DNA from: Nannocystis sp. RBIL2
Lineage (GTDB): Bacteria; Myxococcota_A; Polyangia; Nannocystales; Nannocystaceae
Reading direction: 5' to 3'
Assembly (NCBI RefSeq): GCF_026626745.1
Contig: NZ_JAPNJW010000001.1
Location: 1,580,001-1,644,000, forward strand
Length of the DNA stretch: 64,000 bases
The position numbers were made by a program, and so were the translations under genes. Shown here piece after piece: positions 38,409-47,666 of this stretch. The stretch's first letter is position 1, and every line of letters starts with the position of its first letter. The notes beneath the pieces are model-generated. The model worked only from the letters and a program-made list of their open reading frames with translations, searched no databases and was not told the DNA's origin.

Positions 38409-39449
38409 TCACGGATGGCCGAGGCCGACGTAGGCGTTCCGCGAGATCCGCATGTAGTTGGTCGGCGAATGGTCGCCCCACGCGTACCGCATGGTCGGGG
38501 ACATCGACAGATAGATCGCGTCCTTCGCCCGAGCGATCGCACCGACCAGGTTCGCCGTCACATGCGCCCGGATCTGGCGATCCAGCCGCAGCTCTTCGAC
38601 CCATACCCCGTCGCGGTTGGACGAGACCATCTGGCGCCCGAAGTGCTCGTAACGCCCGACCGAGAGCGGCGGCATCTTCGTGACGAAGTCGTTCTCGTAC
38701 ATGAAGCGATAGGTCTTTTCGCCGAACAGCTTGTCGAGGGTCCTGGCGAGCGTCGGGTCGGCGAACATCGCCGGGCCGTAGGCATACAGTCCGCGCACCA
38801 GCGGGCGCATCGGCGCGAACTTCGGGTCGATATGGATACCGGCCGTCGCCATACCGGCGAGCGAGCCACCCGTGCTGTGCCCGGTGATGTAGAGCGCCTC
38901 GAGCTGCGGCTTCTTCTTGCCGATCTGCTCGACCTCGCTCTCGGGCCGCTTCCCCGACTTCTTCGGGGACAGCTCGACCAGCCGCTTGCCGAGCGGCTTG
39001 CCCGTGTACAACGCTGCCAGGAATTCGCGCAGGGTCGGCCAGAGGGCCATACCGCTGCGATAGAGGCCGCCGTGGGCCGAGCCGACCGTCGGGAACGGCG
39101 TCATCGTCGCCCGCGGATCGGTGAGCCACGGGATGATGTCGTCCTGCTCGACGCCGCGGAGGGTGAGGATCCCGAGCCGCTTGTCGGCGCTCTGGTACAG
39201 GTAGGCCTTCGCGTCGACGAGGATCGCCTCGTTGCGCACGCAGACGCTCACGACCTCGCCCTCGAGGCCCATCTGACACAGCCGATCGGTGTACGTCCCC
39301 AGGTCCGCGTAGGACCAGGCCGACGCGACCGAGAGCAGCTCCACCACCCCGTGGTCGTACTGGCCCTCGTTGACGCCGTCGATGAGGTATTCTGCCGGAT
39401 CGCCTTTCTTGGTCCCCGGGCACTTCGTGAATGCATGTTCGAGCCGCAT
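38409..39449 (-). CDS. class 3 lipase-like alpha/beta hydrolase
   Basis: 346 residues from ATG 39449 with GGAGG six bases upstream. The nucleophile elbow is G-H-S-T-G-G (Ser192), as in fungal-type class 3 lipases (G-H-S-x-G-G). Before it lies V-G-S-A-H-G-G-L-Y-R-S-G, the lid/oxyanion region, and after it G-L-Y-A-Y-G-P-A and F-M-Y-E-N-D-F-V-T-K-M-P-P, which fits the catalytic-Asp strand. No signal peptide. It hydrolyses acyl glycerols or phospholipids, probably intracellular or exported by a non-Sec route. Confidence 0.87.
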   Translation of the reverse strand: MRLEHAFTKCPGTKKGDPAEYLIDGVNEGQYDHGVVELLSVASAWSYADLGTYTDRLCQMGLEGEVVSVCVRNEAILVDAKAYLYQSADKRLGILTLRGVEQDDIIPWLTDPRATMTPFPTVGSAHGGLYRSGMALWPTLREFLAALYTGKPLGKRLVELSPKKSGKRPESEVEQIGKKKPQLEALYITGHSTGGSLAGMATAGIHIDPKFAPMRPLVRGLYAYGPAMFADPTLARTLDKLFGEKTYRFMYENDFVTKMPPLSVGRYEHFGRQMVSSNRDGVWVEELRLDRQIRAHVTANLVGAIARAKDAIYLSMSPTMRYAWGDHSPTNYMRISRNAYVGLGHP

Positions 39450-39891
39450 CTTTCGCCTCCGATCCGGGTATTGGCTCCGGACTCGACCGAGGTTCTTGGA
39501 TCGCCCGGATCGCGGCGCAACGATAAAAAATACGTCATGTCGGCCGCGCCGCCCGCGGCTCACATTCGAGCGAGGCGGCGATTGCCAATGTGCGTCTCGG
39601 GCTGATATTCGCCATTCCCCGCGCGCCCGCGCCCCGGCCACGCGGCCGGCGACGCGCGCGGCTCAGGCGGCGCCGCGAACCACCGCGAACCGGCGAGTCA
39701 GGCGCTTATGTTTAATGTCCGATCGGACATCTATGCATATTCTTCTCGCAGCCGCGCCCGCCCCGCGGCGCTCGCCCCCGCGCGACGAATGGCATCACTC
39801 GATCGCGCGGCGCGGAACCGTGCGCGTCGTCGCCCCCGCCGCGGCGGCCCGCGCTCCGTAGCTGCCTGTCCTTCGGGACATCTCGCTCGCG
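39450..39891. other. intergenic region with a 16-bp perfect palindrome
   Basis: About 440 bp. ATGTCCGATCGGACAT at 39715-39730 is a perfect dyad within an AT-rich patch (39706-39745), suggesting an operator with promoter, though the nearest gene it could serve (the lipase, leftward) starts 266 bp away. A TGTCC-TTC-GGGACA hairpin near 39867-39880 probably terminates the leftward exporter pair. No gene seen. Confidence 0.45.
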
Positions 39892-41202
39892 TCACGAGCT
39901 CCCGCCGGTCGACGGGCCTGGCGCGGGCGGGAAGCCGTTGATCTGGCGCCACAGTTCGAAGCCGAGCTGGACCCGCTCGAGCAGCACCCAGCCGTTGGCG
40001 CGCACGCCCTGGCGCAGCCAGCGGTTGTCGGGCCACGGCAGGTCGTCGGGATCGGGCGACACCACCACGCGGAAGTTGCCGCTCTCGTCGGCCAGCGCGT
40101 CGACGAACTCGACGACCCCGCCGAACGTGCCGACCGCGACCGACGGCCAGCCGACGAACTGCACCGCCGGCCAGCCTTCGAACTGCAAGCGGACGCGTCG
40201 CCCCGCCGAGATGAGCGGGCCGTCCTTGCCCGACATGTACAGCTCGACCGCGCTCGCGCCCATGTCGGGCACGAAGGTCGCGATCACGTCGCCGGCCGCG
40301 ACCATGTCGGTGCCGTGGCGCCCGATGAGCTTCAAGATCGTCCCGTCGCGCGGCGCGACGATCTTCATCCGCTGCTGGCGCGCCATCCGGACCTCGAGCT
40401 GGACCAGATCGGCGGAGGCGGCGGCGAGGTTGCTCTCGGCCGACGCGAGGTTGCTGCGCGCCTCCTCGATGCTTGCCTTCGCGGTGGTGTCGACCGCGTC
40501 GGCGTCGGCGTCGAGCGCCCCGATCTCGCGCACGCTCGCCTTGAGCGAGGCCTTCGCCGAGTCGAGGTCGGCAGCGCAGGTCGCCTGATCGAGCCGCGCG
40601 AGCTCGAGGTCCCGCTTGGACGCCAACCCCTCGTCGAACAGCGCCTGCATGCGCGCCAGGTTGAGCCGCGCCGTCTCGGCGGCCGACACCGCCGCGTCCA
40701 CCGCCCGCTGGGCCGCGATCTGGCGGTCGCGACCCATCCGCGCCCGCAGCCCCGCCGACGACGACTGCGCCGTGCGGCTCAGCTCGAGCGCGGTGATCCT
40801 CGCCTTCGAGACGTCGACCGAGCTCTGGGCCGCGAATCTGCGCGCCTCGATCGCCAGCCGCTCACGCTCGAGCCGCGCCAGGATCTCCGGGTCGTTGTCG
40901 CTGACGTCGGCGATCGGGTCGCCTTCGTTCACGTGCGTCCCCTCCTCGACGTGCCAGGTCTGCAGGCGCCCGTCGATCGGCGCCTCGATCGAGTGCTGGC
41001 GGTCGAGCGGCGCGTAGGCGATCACGCGGCCCTGCCCGGGCACGCTCTGCTGCCACGGCACCAGCGCCAGCGCGGCCGCGAACAGCAGCAGCGCCAGCAG
41101 CATCAGCCGGACCGCCAGATGGGTGCCCCGCGGCTGGCGCACCGACAGCAGGCTGGCGCGCGACACGTCGAGCAGCGGGACGATGTGGATCGGTGCGTCC
41201 AT
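39892..41202 (-). CDS. HlyD-family membrane fusion (periplasmic adaptor) protein
   Basis: 436 residues from ATG 41202. One transmembrane helix (about 33-53) is followed by a biotinyl/lipoyl half (I-D-G-R-L-Q-T-W-H-V-E-E-G-T-H-V-N-E-G-D), a long Ala-rich coiled-coil hairpin (about 115-290) and a beta-barrel (I-V-A-P-R-D-G-T-I-L, V-A-A-G-D-V-I). It bridges an inner-membrane exporter to the outer membrane in type-I-like secretion. It begins 14 bp after the ABC-type gene, so they form one operon. Confidence 0.92.
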   Translation of the reverse strand: MDAPIHIVPLLDVSRASLLSVRQPRGTHLAVRLMLLALLLFAAALALVPWQQSVPGQGRVIAYAPLDRQHSIEAPIDGRLQTWHVEEGTHVNEGDPIADVSDNDPEILARLERERLAIEARRFAAQSSVDVSKARITALELSRTAQSSSAGLRARMGRDRQIAAQRAVDAAVSAAETARLNLARMQALFDEGLASKRDLELARLDQATCAADLDSAKASLKASVREIGALDADADAVDTTAKASIEEARSNLASAESNLAAASADLVQLEVRMARQQRMKIVAPRDGTILKLIGRHGTDMVAAGDVIATFVPDMGASAVELYMSGKDGPLISAGRRVRLQFEGWPAVQFVGWPSVAVGTFGGVVEFVDALADESGNFRVVVSPDPDDLPWPDNRWLRQGVRANGWVLLERVQLGFELWRQINGFPPAPGPSTGGSS

Positions 41203-41216
41203 CGACTCCTCGGCTC

Positions 41217-43289
41217 TCAGCAGTCGGCGAGCACGCGCTGGTGATGGCAGCGCGACAGCACGTCCCCGCTGTCCACGCTGTCGGTGACGACGACCAGGGT
41301 CCACGGTCGTCGGGGATCCACGATCCAGTCGAGCAGCTCTCCACGCCTCGTCGGGCTCAGGCCCAGGCGATCGAGCCCGAGGTCGATCAACAGCAGCCGC
41401 GGCCTGGCCAGCAGCGCCCGCACCAGCGCGAGCCGGCGGATCTCGCTGTCGCGCAGCGGCCCGTCGTCGTTGTCGGGCAGCAGCTCGCGCTGGAGCCCGC
41501 CCGGCCGGTCGAGCACCGTGTGGCGCAGGTCGACCAGGTCGAGCAGCGCGAACAGCTCCCCGCGATCGCTCGCGGTCGCAGTGCCGACCAGGTTCTCGAG
41601 CAGGCTCGCGCGCACCAGCTCGCCGCCGCGGACCAGCGCGACCTGCTCGCGCACGCTGTCGAGCTCGAGCGCGTGCGTCTCGAACCCGTCGAGGCGGGCT
41701 CGCAGGCGCGGCAGCGGCTCGTGACCGTACAGCCCGAACAGCAGGTCGAGCGCGCGGCTGTGGCTGTCGCTGCCGCCGACCAGGGCCAGGCGCTCACCCG
41801 GCCGCAGCGCCACGATGGGCGCACCCTCGCCGTCGAGCAGCTCCACGCCCAGCGGCCGCGACGCGCGAGGCAGCACTGCTCCACCGCCCGCCTCGAGCGG
41901 CGCGTCGAGGGTCTTGCCCATGGTCGCCACCGCGGCCACGCCCTCGTAGACCGGGTCGAGCTGGCGCCCGAGCCGACCGACGCCGGACCCGATCTGCCCG
42001 ACCAGCACGGACGCCGCCACCAGCTGCCCGAGCGCCAGCTCGCCCGAGACGACCAGCCAGCCGCCGAGCCCCAGCACCGCCACCGTCGCCAGCGCCTCAA
42101 GGCCGACCCCGGCGACGACGTGGCGCAGGAGCGTCTGAAAATAATTGCCGCGCGCGTGCAGCCAGTCGCGCAGCAGCAGCTCGCCGCGCTGGTCCGCCAG
42201 CGCCCGCCCGCGCGGGTCCGCGAACAGCAGCCGCGTGCTGGCGACGTCGTCCATCCACGCGAACAGCGCCCACTTGCAGCCCGACTCGCGCACCGCTCGC
42301 GACTGGGCGCCGAGCCCCGCCAGCAGCACCACCGCGATGCCCACCACCAGCGCCGCGTCGAACGCCAGCAGCAGCGGGTGATAGCACCCGAGCAGCACCA
42401 GGCTCGCGGTCGTCACCAGCACCAGCGACGTCCCGTCGAGCAGCAGCGCCGCCACGTCCTTCTGCAGGGTCGCCACGTCGAGGAAGCGGTTGGCCAGCTC
42501 GCGGTTCGACGTCGCCTGCCGCGACGCCCGCGACGTCCGCGGGGTGCGGCGGATCCAGTCGGTCACCCCGCGCACCCACAGCCGCCGGTGGACTCGCTCG
42601 ACCACGGTCAGCTGCAGCACCCGCAGCAGCGCCACCGCCCCCAGCGCGATCAGCAGCAGCACCGACAGCACCGCGATCGGCTGAACCATCGCGTCGGCCG
42701 CGATCGTGTTGACCAGCGCCTGCGCCGCGATCGGCACCGCCAGCGACGCGACCGCCATCGCCACCCCGTAGACCACCACCACCGCGATTTCGCGCCGCTC
42801 GAGCACGAACGTGCGGATCAGCCGGACCATCTCGGTCGGCGCGAAAGAGAGCGCCGAGAACATGAAGCGCGGCTCGATCGCCAGCCACGGCATCGGCCGC
42901 ACCGCCCCGTGACCGGCCAGCCAGCGGATCAGCCCCGCCGCCCGCATCGGCCGGCGCTCCTCGCCGAGCTCGTCGACGATCACCAGATCGAGCACTCCGC
43001 GGCGCGCGCCCAGCAGCACCAGCCAGCGATCGCCGACTCGGGAGCACGCCGGCGACTCGAGCGCGCACAGCCGCCGCAGCTCCTCCGCGGTGTCGACCGT
43101 GAAACGCGCCGCCTTGAGCCCGGCCTGGCGGGCCGCGCGGGCGGTCGATTGCAACCAGTCCTCCGGGTCGAGCGCGACGCTGCCGGCCGCAGCGCTCGCG
43201 GCATGCAGCGACAAGCCGTGGCCGGTGACGCTGGCCAACAGCTCGAGCACGCGCGCGGGGATGCGAGACGGGTCGGACATCGAGTGCAT
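41217..43289 (-). CDS. ABC-exporter-like protein with degenerate nucleotide-binding domain
   Basis: 690 residues from ATG 43289 (or 43280). The N-terminal 130 residues resemble a peptidase-like C39 domain without an evident catalytic cysteine. The membrane domain (about 150-430) has five or six helices with the exporter pattern. The ATPase half is degenerate: the Walker A position reads V-G-G-S-D-S-H-S-R instead of G-x-x-G-x-G-K-S/T, the signature is L-R-D-S-E-I-R-R-L-A-L-V-R, and Walker B ends L-L-L-I-D-L-G without the catalytic Glu. It probably does not hydrolyse ATP by itself, so a partner subunit elsewhere is likely. Co-operonic with the HlyD gene. Confidence 0.85.
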   Translation of the reverse strand: MHSMSDPSRIPARVLELLASVTGHGLSLHAASAAAGSVALDPEDWLQSTARAARQAGLKAARFTVDTAEELRRLCALESPACSRVGDRWLVLLGARRGVLDLVIVDELGEERRPMRAAGLIRWLAGHGAVRPMPWLAIEPRFMFSALSFAPTEMVRLIRTFVLERREIAVVVVYGVAMAVASLAVPIAAQALVNTIAADAMVQPIAVLSVLLLIALGAVALLRVLQLTVVERVHRRLWVRGVTDWIRRTPRTSRASRQATSNRELANRFLDVATLQKDVAALLLDGTSLVLVTTASLVLLGCYHPLLLAFDAALVVGIAVVLLAGLGAQSRAVRESGCKWALFAWMDDVASTRLLFADPRGRALADQRGELLLRDWLHARGNYFQTLLRHVVAGVGLEALATVAVLGLGGWLVVSGELALGQLVAASVLVGQIGSGVGRLGRQLDPVYEGVAAVATMGKTLDAPLEAGGGAVLPRASRPLGVELLDGEGAPIVALRPGERLALVGGSDSHSRALDLLFGLYGHEPLPRLRARLDGFETHALELDSVREQVALVRGGELVRASLLENLVGTATASDRGELFALLDLVDLRHTVLDRPGGLQRELLPDNDDGPLRDSEIRRLALVRALLARPRLLLIDLGLDRLGLSPTRRGELLDWIVDPRRPWTLVVVTDSVDSGDVLSRCHHQRVLADC

Positions 43290-43541
43290 ATGCGGAGGGG
43301 ATCGACGGGTCGCGCCGCGCGCGAGGCAAAGCGCGGCCCAGCCACGGGCCGGGCACGGCTCGGGCAGACAAAAGCAGGTTGTGGTTCGCCGGGTCGATGA
43401 GGACCCAAGGCGCGGCCTGACACCGCATCGACCGGACGGTCGGACGCGAGCCGACAATGATTGGTGATAGTGCGAGGTTCACATGCTGCGACGAACACCG
43501 GCAAATCGACGGCGGACGTGCAGACGTCTAGCGCTTCGCGC

Positions 43542-43889
43542 TCAACACCGACCGGCCGGGGGCCCACGCGCCTGCTGCGTCGCCCTCGCGTGCGTCCGGG
43601 GCGACGTGCTCGGCGCCGGCAACGGCCAGGCCGAGAACGCGTCGATCATGACAATCGCGTAATCATCGGACCGCGGCGGCAGGACCGGATTGGTCTCGTC
43701 GCGCCGGGCCGAACGATCGAACGAATCTTGCTGGCGCGAGACCACCGGGACGTCGTGTTGCCCGACCGAGCAGACTTCCTCGCTCGCGCCTTCCAAAATG
43801 CGCATGCGCGCCCCGGTGGCGAAAAGCAACGCGGTCGACACTGCGATAAGCAGCGCCAACGCGAGTCTCCAGCCGGTCACCACACGCAT
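43542..43889 (-). CDS. hypothetical small secreted or membrane-anchored protein
   Basis: 115 residues from ATG 43889. One N-terminal hydrophobic segment (A-L-A-L-L-I-A-V-S-T-A-L-L-F-A) looks like a signal anchor. The rest is polar with a single Cys and a basic Pro/Ala end. It precedes the exporter pair on the same strand by 253 bp and could be co-expressed. No family; ribosome site weak. Confidence 0.45.
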   Translation of the reverse strand: MRVVTGWRLALALLIAVSTALLFATGARMRILEGASEEVCSVGQHDVPVVSRQQDSFDRSARRDETNPVLPPRSDDYAIVMIDAFSAWPLPAPSTSPRTHARATQQARGPPAGRC

Positions 43890-44016
43890 GGAAGCCGAGC
43901 TACCCTAACACAGGACGTCGGAACAAGCTTGCACGACATGCAGCATGCGCGTGAGAAAGATGGACCCGGGCGCTTCCGGAGCGCCGCAGATTACCACGAC
44001 GACAGCTTGCGGCCGC

Positions 44017-44430
44017 TCAACCGAACATTCGTCCGATCATCGCATCGTCGACGGGCGCAAAGACCGGCTCGTCCTCCGGATGCGCCGCGACGTGGGCTGT
44101 GAGCGAGGCCTCGACGAAGGAGCACAGCGCAGCGACCGCAGCCGCGGCCCGATCCTCCTCGCGCTCCCCCTCGCCGAGGACCCGCTCGAAGCGCCCCGAT
44201 CCACCCACACGCGTGATCAGCGGCCGCGAGCGGAGGCCGGAGATCCGCGACGTCCACGCCGGCGAGCCCGGCAGGTCGAGCACTACCAGCGCGCGCGGAC
44301 CCGCCAGGATCATGAACGACACGGCCGTCGGCGGCGACGGGATCGCAAACGTCTCGCTCATCACGGTGCAGCGGCTCGCCCCGGTGACCCGGCAGACCTC
44401 GGCGCACGCGGCCGCGATCGCCTCGATCAT
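44017..44430 (-). CDS. hypothetical protein, 137 aa (possibly the second half of the preceding ORF)
   Basis: Begins at ATG 44430, 15 bp after a TAG that ends the upstream ORF in the same frame. Ala/Val-rich soluble protein with helical ends and a central beta region (S-F-M-I-L-A-G-P-R-A-L-V-V-L-D-L). No ribosome site is visible, so it may be one gene with the preceding ORF broken by a nonsense codon. No family. Confidence 0.5.
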   Translation of the reverse strand: MIEAIAAACAEVCRVTGASRCTVMSETFAIPSPPTAVSFMILAGPRALVVLDLPGSPAWTSRISGLRSRPLITRVGGSGRFERVLGEGEREEDRAAAAVAALCSFVEASLTAHVAAHPEDEPVFAPVDDAMIGRMFG

Positions 44431-44445
44431 CGGCCGCGCTGCCGG

Positions 44446-45066
44446 CTACGGCGGCCGCACGAAGCGTGCTTCGCCGGCGCTCACCAGCTCCACCGCCGCG
44501 TCGACGAGCCCGGCGGCGTCGATGAGCCCGTCGGCGAGCGCGTGCTTGAACAGCTGCACGACCGCCTCGGCGCTCGGCCCCGGCAGTCGGCGATGCACGT
44601 GAAACGCGTAAAGACCGTCGGCCGCCGCGTGGTAGGCCGAGCACAGGTTCAGCACCACCCACGCAGTCGGCGCCGGCCACGGCGGCTCGGCGAACAGCGC
44701 CAGGTCGTCGGCGGTCGCGTCGCTCCACCACTGCCGGAACAGCGCCGGCTCGCCGCCCGAGGCCGCGACGTACCGCGCCCCCGCGCGCCGCATCAGCGAG
44801 CGCAGCCGCGGCGCGTCCCCGGCCGCCGCCTCGACCTCGAGCCGCGCAGTCGCGACCTCCGGCGCCGCGAAGCGCCGCGCCAGCGCGCTCGCCAGCGCCG
44901 CGTCGCGAGCCACCGGCCAGCGCAGCGAGTCGAACCCCTCGCCGTCGCGCACGCGCGTCTGCACGTACTGCTCGGGCGGCAAGCGAGCGAGCAGCGGCGT
45001 CAGCAGCTCGGGCGCCACCACTCCGTCGCGCACGAGGAAGAAGAACGGGCCCGGCGCCTCCATCAC
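44446..45066 (-). CDS. hypothetical protein, 206 aa
   Basis: From ATG 45066. Aromatic N-terminus (G-P-F-F-F-L-V-R-D-G-V-V), helical Ala/Leu-rich middle, and W-V-V-L-N-L-C-S-A-Y-H-A-A-A-D-G-L-Y-A-F. No signal peptide or catalytic motif. Divergent from the Nudix gene 68 bp away. Stops with TAG in frame with the next ORF. Function unknown. Confidence 0.6.
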   Translation of the reverse strand: MMEAPGPFFFLVRDGVVAPELLTPLLARLPPEQYVQTRVRDGEGFDSLRWPVARDAALASALARRFAAPEVATARLEVEAAAGDAPRLRSLMRRAGARYVAASGGEPALFRQWWSDATADDLALFAEPPWPAPTAWVVLNLCSAYHAAADGLYAFHVHRRLPGPSAEAVVQLFKHALADGLIDAAGLVDAAVELVSAGEARFVRPP

Positions 45067-45134
45067 CCGCCCAGTCTACGCCGAAGGCGCGCGCGTCCAC
45101 GCGAGCCCCGACGCGCCCGGGCTACACTGCCGGC

Positions 45135-45614
45135 ATGCCCAAGCAGAGCGCCGGCATCCTGCTGTTCCGCGGCCACGGCCCCGACCTCGAGGTCCTGCTC
45201 GTCCACCCCGGCGGCCCGCTGTGGGCGCGCAAGGACGTCGGCGCGTGGACGATCCCCAAGGGCGAGTTCGGCCCCGACGAAGATCCGCTGACTGCCGCCC
45301 GCCGCGAGTTCGCCGAGGAGACCGGCGTCGCGCTCGCCGGCCCCTTCCACGCGCTCTCGCCGATCCGCCAGCGCGCCGGCAAGGTCGTGCACGCCTGGGC
45401 CTGCCGCGGCGACTGCGACCCCGCCGCGCTGCGCAGCAACACCTTCGAGATCGAGTGGCCGCCGCGCTCCGGCAAGCGCCAGAGCTTCCCCGAGGTCGAC
45501 CGCGCCGAGTTCTTCTCGCTCGCCGCCGCGCGCAGCAAAATCAACCCCGCCCAGGTCGACCTCCTCGACGAGCTCGCGCGCCTGCAGGTCGCGCTTGACC
45601 CTCACGCGACGTGA
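45135..45614 (+). CDS. Nudix hydrolase
   Basis: 159 residues, ATG 45135. The Nudix box G-E-F-G-P-D-E-D-P-L-T-A-A-R-R-E-F-A-E-E-T-G fits G-x5-E-x7-R-E-U-x-E-E-x-G exactly, supplying the Mg-binding glutamates. The N-terminus S-A-G-I-L-L-F-R and the W-P-P-R-S-G insert match diadenosine-polyphosphate/NUDIX-like housecleaning enzymes of about this length. It cleaves nucleoside diphosphates linked to a moiety X. The next gene (MerR type) follows after 36 bp. Confidence 0.94.
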   Translation: MPKQSAGILLFRGHGPDLEVLLVHPGGPLWARKDVGAWTIPKGEFGPDEDPLTAARREFAEETGVALAGPFHALSPIRQRAGKVVHAWACRGDCDPAALRSNTFEIEWPPRSGKRQSFPEVDRAEFFSLAAARSKINPAQVDLLDELARLQVALDPHAT

Positions 45615-45650
45615 GGCCCTATCCCTGCCGGCGAGGCGCGAGACATCTTC

Positions 45651-46418
45651 ATGGCACTCACCGTCAAGCAGGTCGCGAGCATCGCCGGGGTCAGCGTCCG
45701 CGCGCTGCACCACTACGACGAGATCGGCCTGCTGCGTCCCTCCGGTCGCAGCAGCGCCGGCTATCGGCTCTACAGTGAAGCCGACCTGTCTCGCCTGCAG
45801 CAGGTGTTGTTCTTCCGGGCGCTCGAGTTTCCGTTGCAGGAGATCTGCAACATCATGCGCGACCCGGAGTTCGACATCGGCGCGTCGCTGCGCATGCAAC
45901 GACAGCTGCTGAGCGAGAAGGCAGTCCAGCTGCAGAGTCTGCTCGCGGCGGTCGACGCCGCCATCGCGCGCCTGGAAAGCGAACGACCCATGACACCCGA
46001 AGAGATGAAGCAGATGTTCGACGGCTTCGACCCCACCGAGCACGAGGCCGAGGCCGAGGCGCGCTGGGGCCACACCGAGGCGTTCCGCGAGTCGAAGCAG
46101 CGCACGGCTCGCTACGGCAAGGGCGACTGGCAGCAGATCAAGGACGAGGCCGCCGCGATCTTCGAGCGCCTCGCCGCCCTCATGACCGCCGCCGCGCCGC
46201 CCGACTCGCCCGCGGCGATGGACGCCGCCGAGGCTCACCGCCAGCACATCGACCGCTGGTTCTACCCCTGCTCGCCCGCGTTCCACCGCGGGCTCGGCCG
46301 GCTCTACGTCGACGACCCGCGCTTCACCGCCAACATCGACAAGACGACGCCGGGCCTCGCCGCCTACGCCGCCGCGGCCTTCGCCGCCAACGCCGAGCGC
46401 GCGAAGTCGCCGACCTGA
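45651..46418 (+). CDS. MerR-family regulator with TipAS ligand-binding domain
   Basis: 255 residues, ATG 45651. MerR helix-turn-helix at 1-70 (V-K-Q-V-A-S-I-A-G-V-S-V-R-A-L-H-H-Y-D-E-I-G-L-L), a coiled coil at about 75-115, and a C-terminal TipAS-like domain at about 130-245 (Y-G-K-G-D-W-Q-Q-I, H-R-Q-H-I-D-R-W-F-Y-P-C-S). TipA proteins bind thiopeptide-like drugs and activate efflux or resistance genes. The conserved Cys in Y-P-C-S lies near the drug pocket. No obvious target gene adjoins it. Confidence 0.92.
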   Translation: MALTVKQVASIAGVSVRALHHYDEIGLLRPSGRSSAGYRLYSEADLSRLQQVLFFRALEFPLQEICNIMRDPEFDIGASLRMQRQLLSEKAVQLQSLLAAVDAAIARLESERPMTPEEMKQMFDGFDPTEHEAEAEARWGHTEAFRESKQRTARYGKGDWQQIKDEAAAIFERLAALMTAAAPPDSPAAMDAAEAHRQHIDRWFYPCSPAFHRGLGRLYVDDPRFTANIDKTTPGLAAYAAAAFAANAERAKSPT

Positions 46419-46430
46419 CGTCGACCTGGC

Positions 46431-46949
46431 TCAGGGGAGTGTACGATCACTGGCGTCACCCCGACCGACGGCGCCGCCGCGCTGACCCTGGACTGTCTCG
46501 ACGGCGACATCGTCGTCGAGCCGGCGCCCCTTCTCACGCTCACGGTGCACCCGACCCCCGACCTCGCGGCGCTCACCGTCGGCACCGTCGTCACCCTCGA
46601 ATACGAGCAGTTCGGGTGGGCGGGCTCGCAGAAGGTGTTCCGCCTGTCGACGGGCCCGACGCTGCTCGCCGGAGCCGTCTCGGGCAACGGGGAGATCGAG
46701 CCATTGGCGCCGTTCGGGCTCGAGGACGGAGCGCTCACCTGCGAGCCCGAGTGCGCGTTGTGTTCGATGATCGAGCACCGGAGCGCGCGTATCACCCTCG
46801 ACGGGCTCAGCGCGGATATTCCCGCCCGCACCCACGCCCAGCTCGGCGCCTACGATGTCTGGATCGCCGCCCACGACTCGCCGACGTCCCCCGTCGAATG
46901 CACCGACACCTCCGGCGGCTACACCCTGATCGGCGTCGTGCGGCGATGA
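46431..46949 (+). pseudogene. 5'-truncated secreted protein gene
   Basis: The frame following the MerR-type stop is open from 46419 and encodes a protein-like mature domain (G-E-C-T-I-T-G-V-T, L-T-L-D-C-L-D-G, then E-Y-E-Q-F-G-W-A-G-S-Q-K-V-F and C-E-P-E-C-A-L-C). No signal peptide or plausible early start remains; the first ATG/GTG-type codon inside (about 46539) would cut into the domain. The cysteine pattern matches local lipoproteins, so I infer that its signal and linker were deleted. Confidence 0.55.
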
Positions 46950-47017
46950 CCGCGGACGCGCAGCTCTGATTGAGGGCCATACGGTGGTGCCCGAGGTCTC
47001 CGTTTACTGCGCGACGC

Positions 47018-47494
47018 TCAGAATTCGTCGAGCGCGGACAGCAGCGTGACGCCGTCGCGCTCGATCGTGAGCAGTGCCTCGTCGAATACGAAGTCGCTGA
47101 TGACGAGCTGGCTCCACTTGGTGCTGGGGCAGGTGAACGGGATGCTCAGCGTCAGGTCGACGACGAAGTCGAGCTCGCCACCCTCGGGCTGACCCTCGTC
47201 CACCGTGGACCCGGTGACCGCGAGCTGCTGCGTGTGCGCCGGCACCATCTTGCCCTGGGCATTGACGCACGTGACAAAGACCAGGGCATGCGCCGTCAGG
47301 TGAACCTCGACCGGTGCGTCGCCGAGATCCGCGGCGCTGCCGAAGACGGTGATCGTCTGACCGCTGACATTGAAATCCGGGGGTTGCGTGAAGTGCGGGT
47401 CCGCTGCTCGCGCGGAGTTGGGCGCGAACAGCCCGGCGCCAGCGAGGGCGATCGCCAGGAAGACATTGGTCAGGGGGGCCATGCGAGCATGCAT
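47018..47494 (-). CDS. secreted hypothetical protein
   Basis: 158 residues from ATG 47494 (or 47482). A classical signal peptide (A-L-A-G-A-G-L-F-A, cleavage near A-R-A-A) is followed by a beta-sandwich-like domain with two cysteines (V-T-C-V-N, F-T-C-P-S). Neither lipobox nor linker. Function unknown; probably periplasmic or secreted. Confidence 0.75.
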   Translation of the reverse strand: MHARMAPLTNVFLAIALAGAGLFAPNSARAADPHFTQPPDFNVSGQTITVFGSAADLGDAPVEVHLTAHALVFVTCVNAQGKMVPAHTQQLAVTGSTVDEGQPEGGELDFVVDLTLSIPFTCPSTKWSQLVISDFVFDEALLTIERDGVTLLSALDEF

Positions 47495-47666
47495 AGCCGA
47501 TCCGCAGCCTGTGGATTGAGGACTCGCGCACAACCTCGCGGCACGTCGGCGTGGGCCGCGTCGAACGGAGTTATCCGCGCTGCGTGGGCACGGCGTGGCG
47601 GATGGGCGTCACGCCGCGCCGCGGGGATTGGCGGCTCACGCAGTCGCGCCCGGGCGCGCACGTGAC

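Noticed and set aside
44446..44448. In-frame TAG read as pyrrolysine
   Set aside because: No sign of pyrrolysine use here; a nonsense mutation or two separate genes is simpler.
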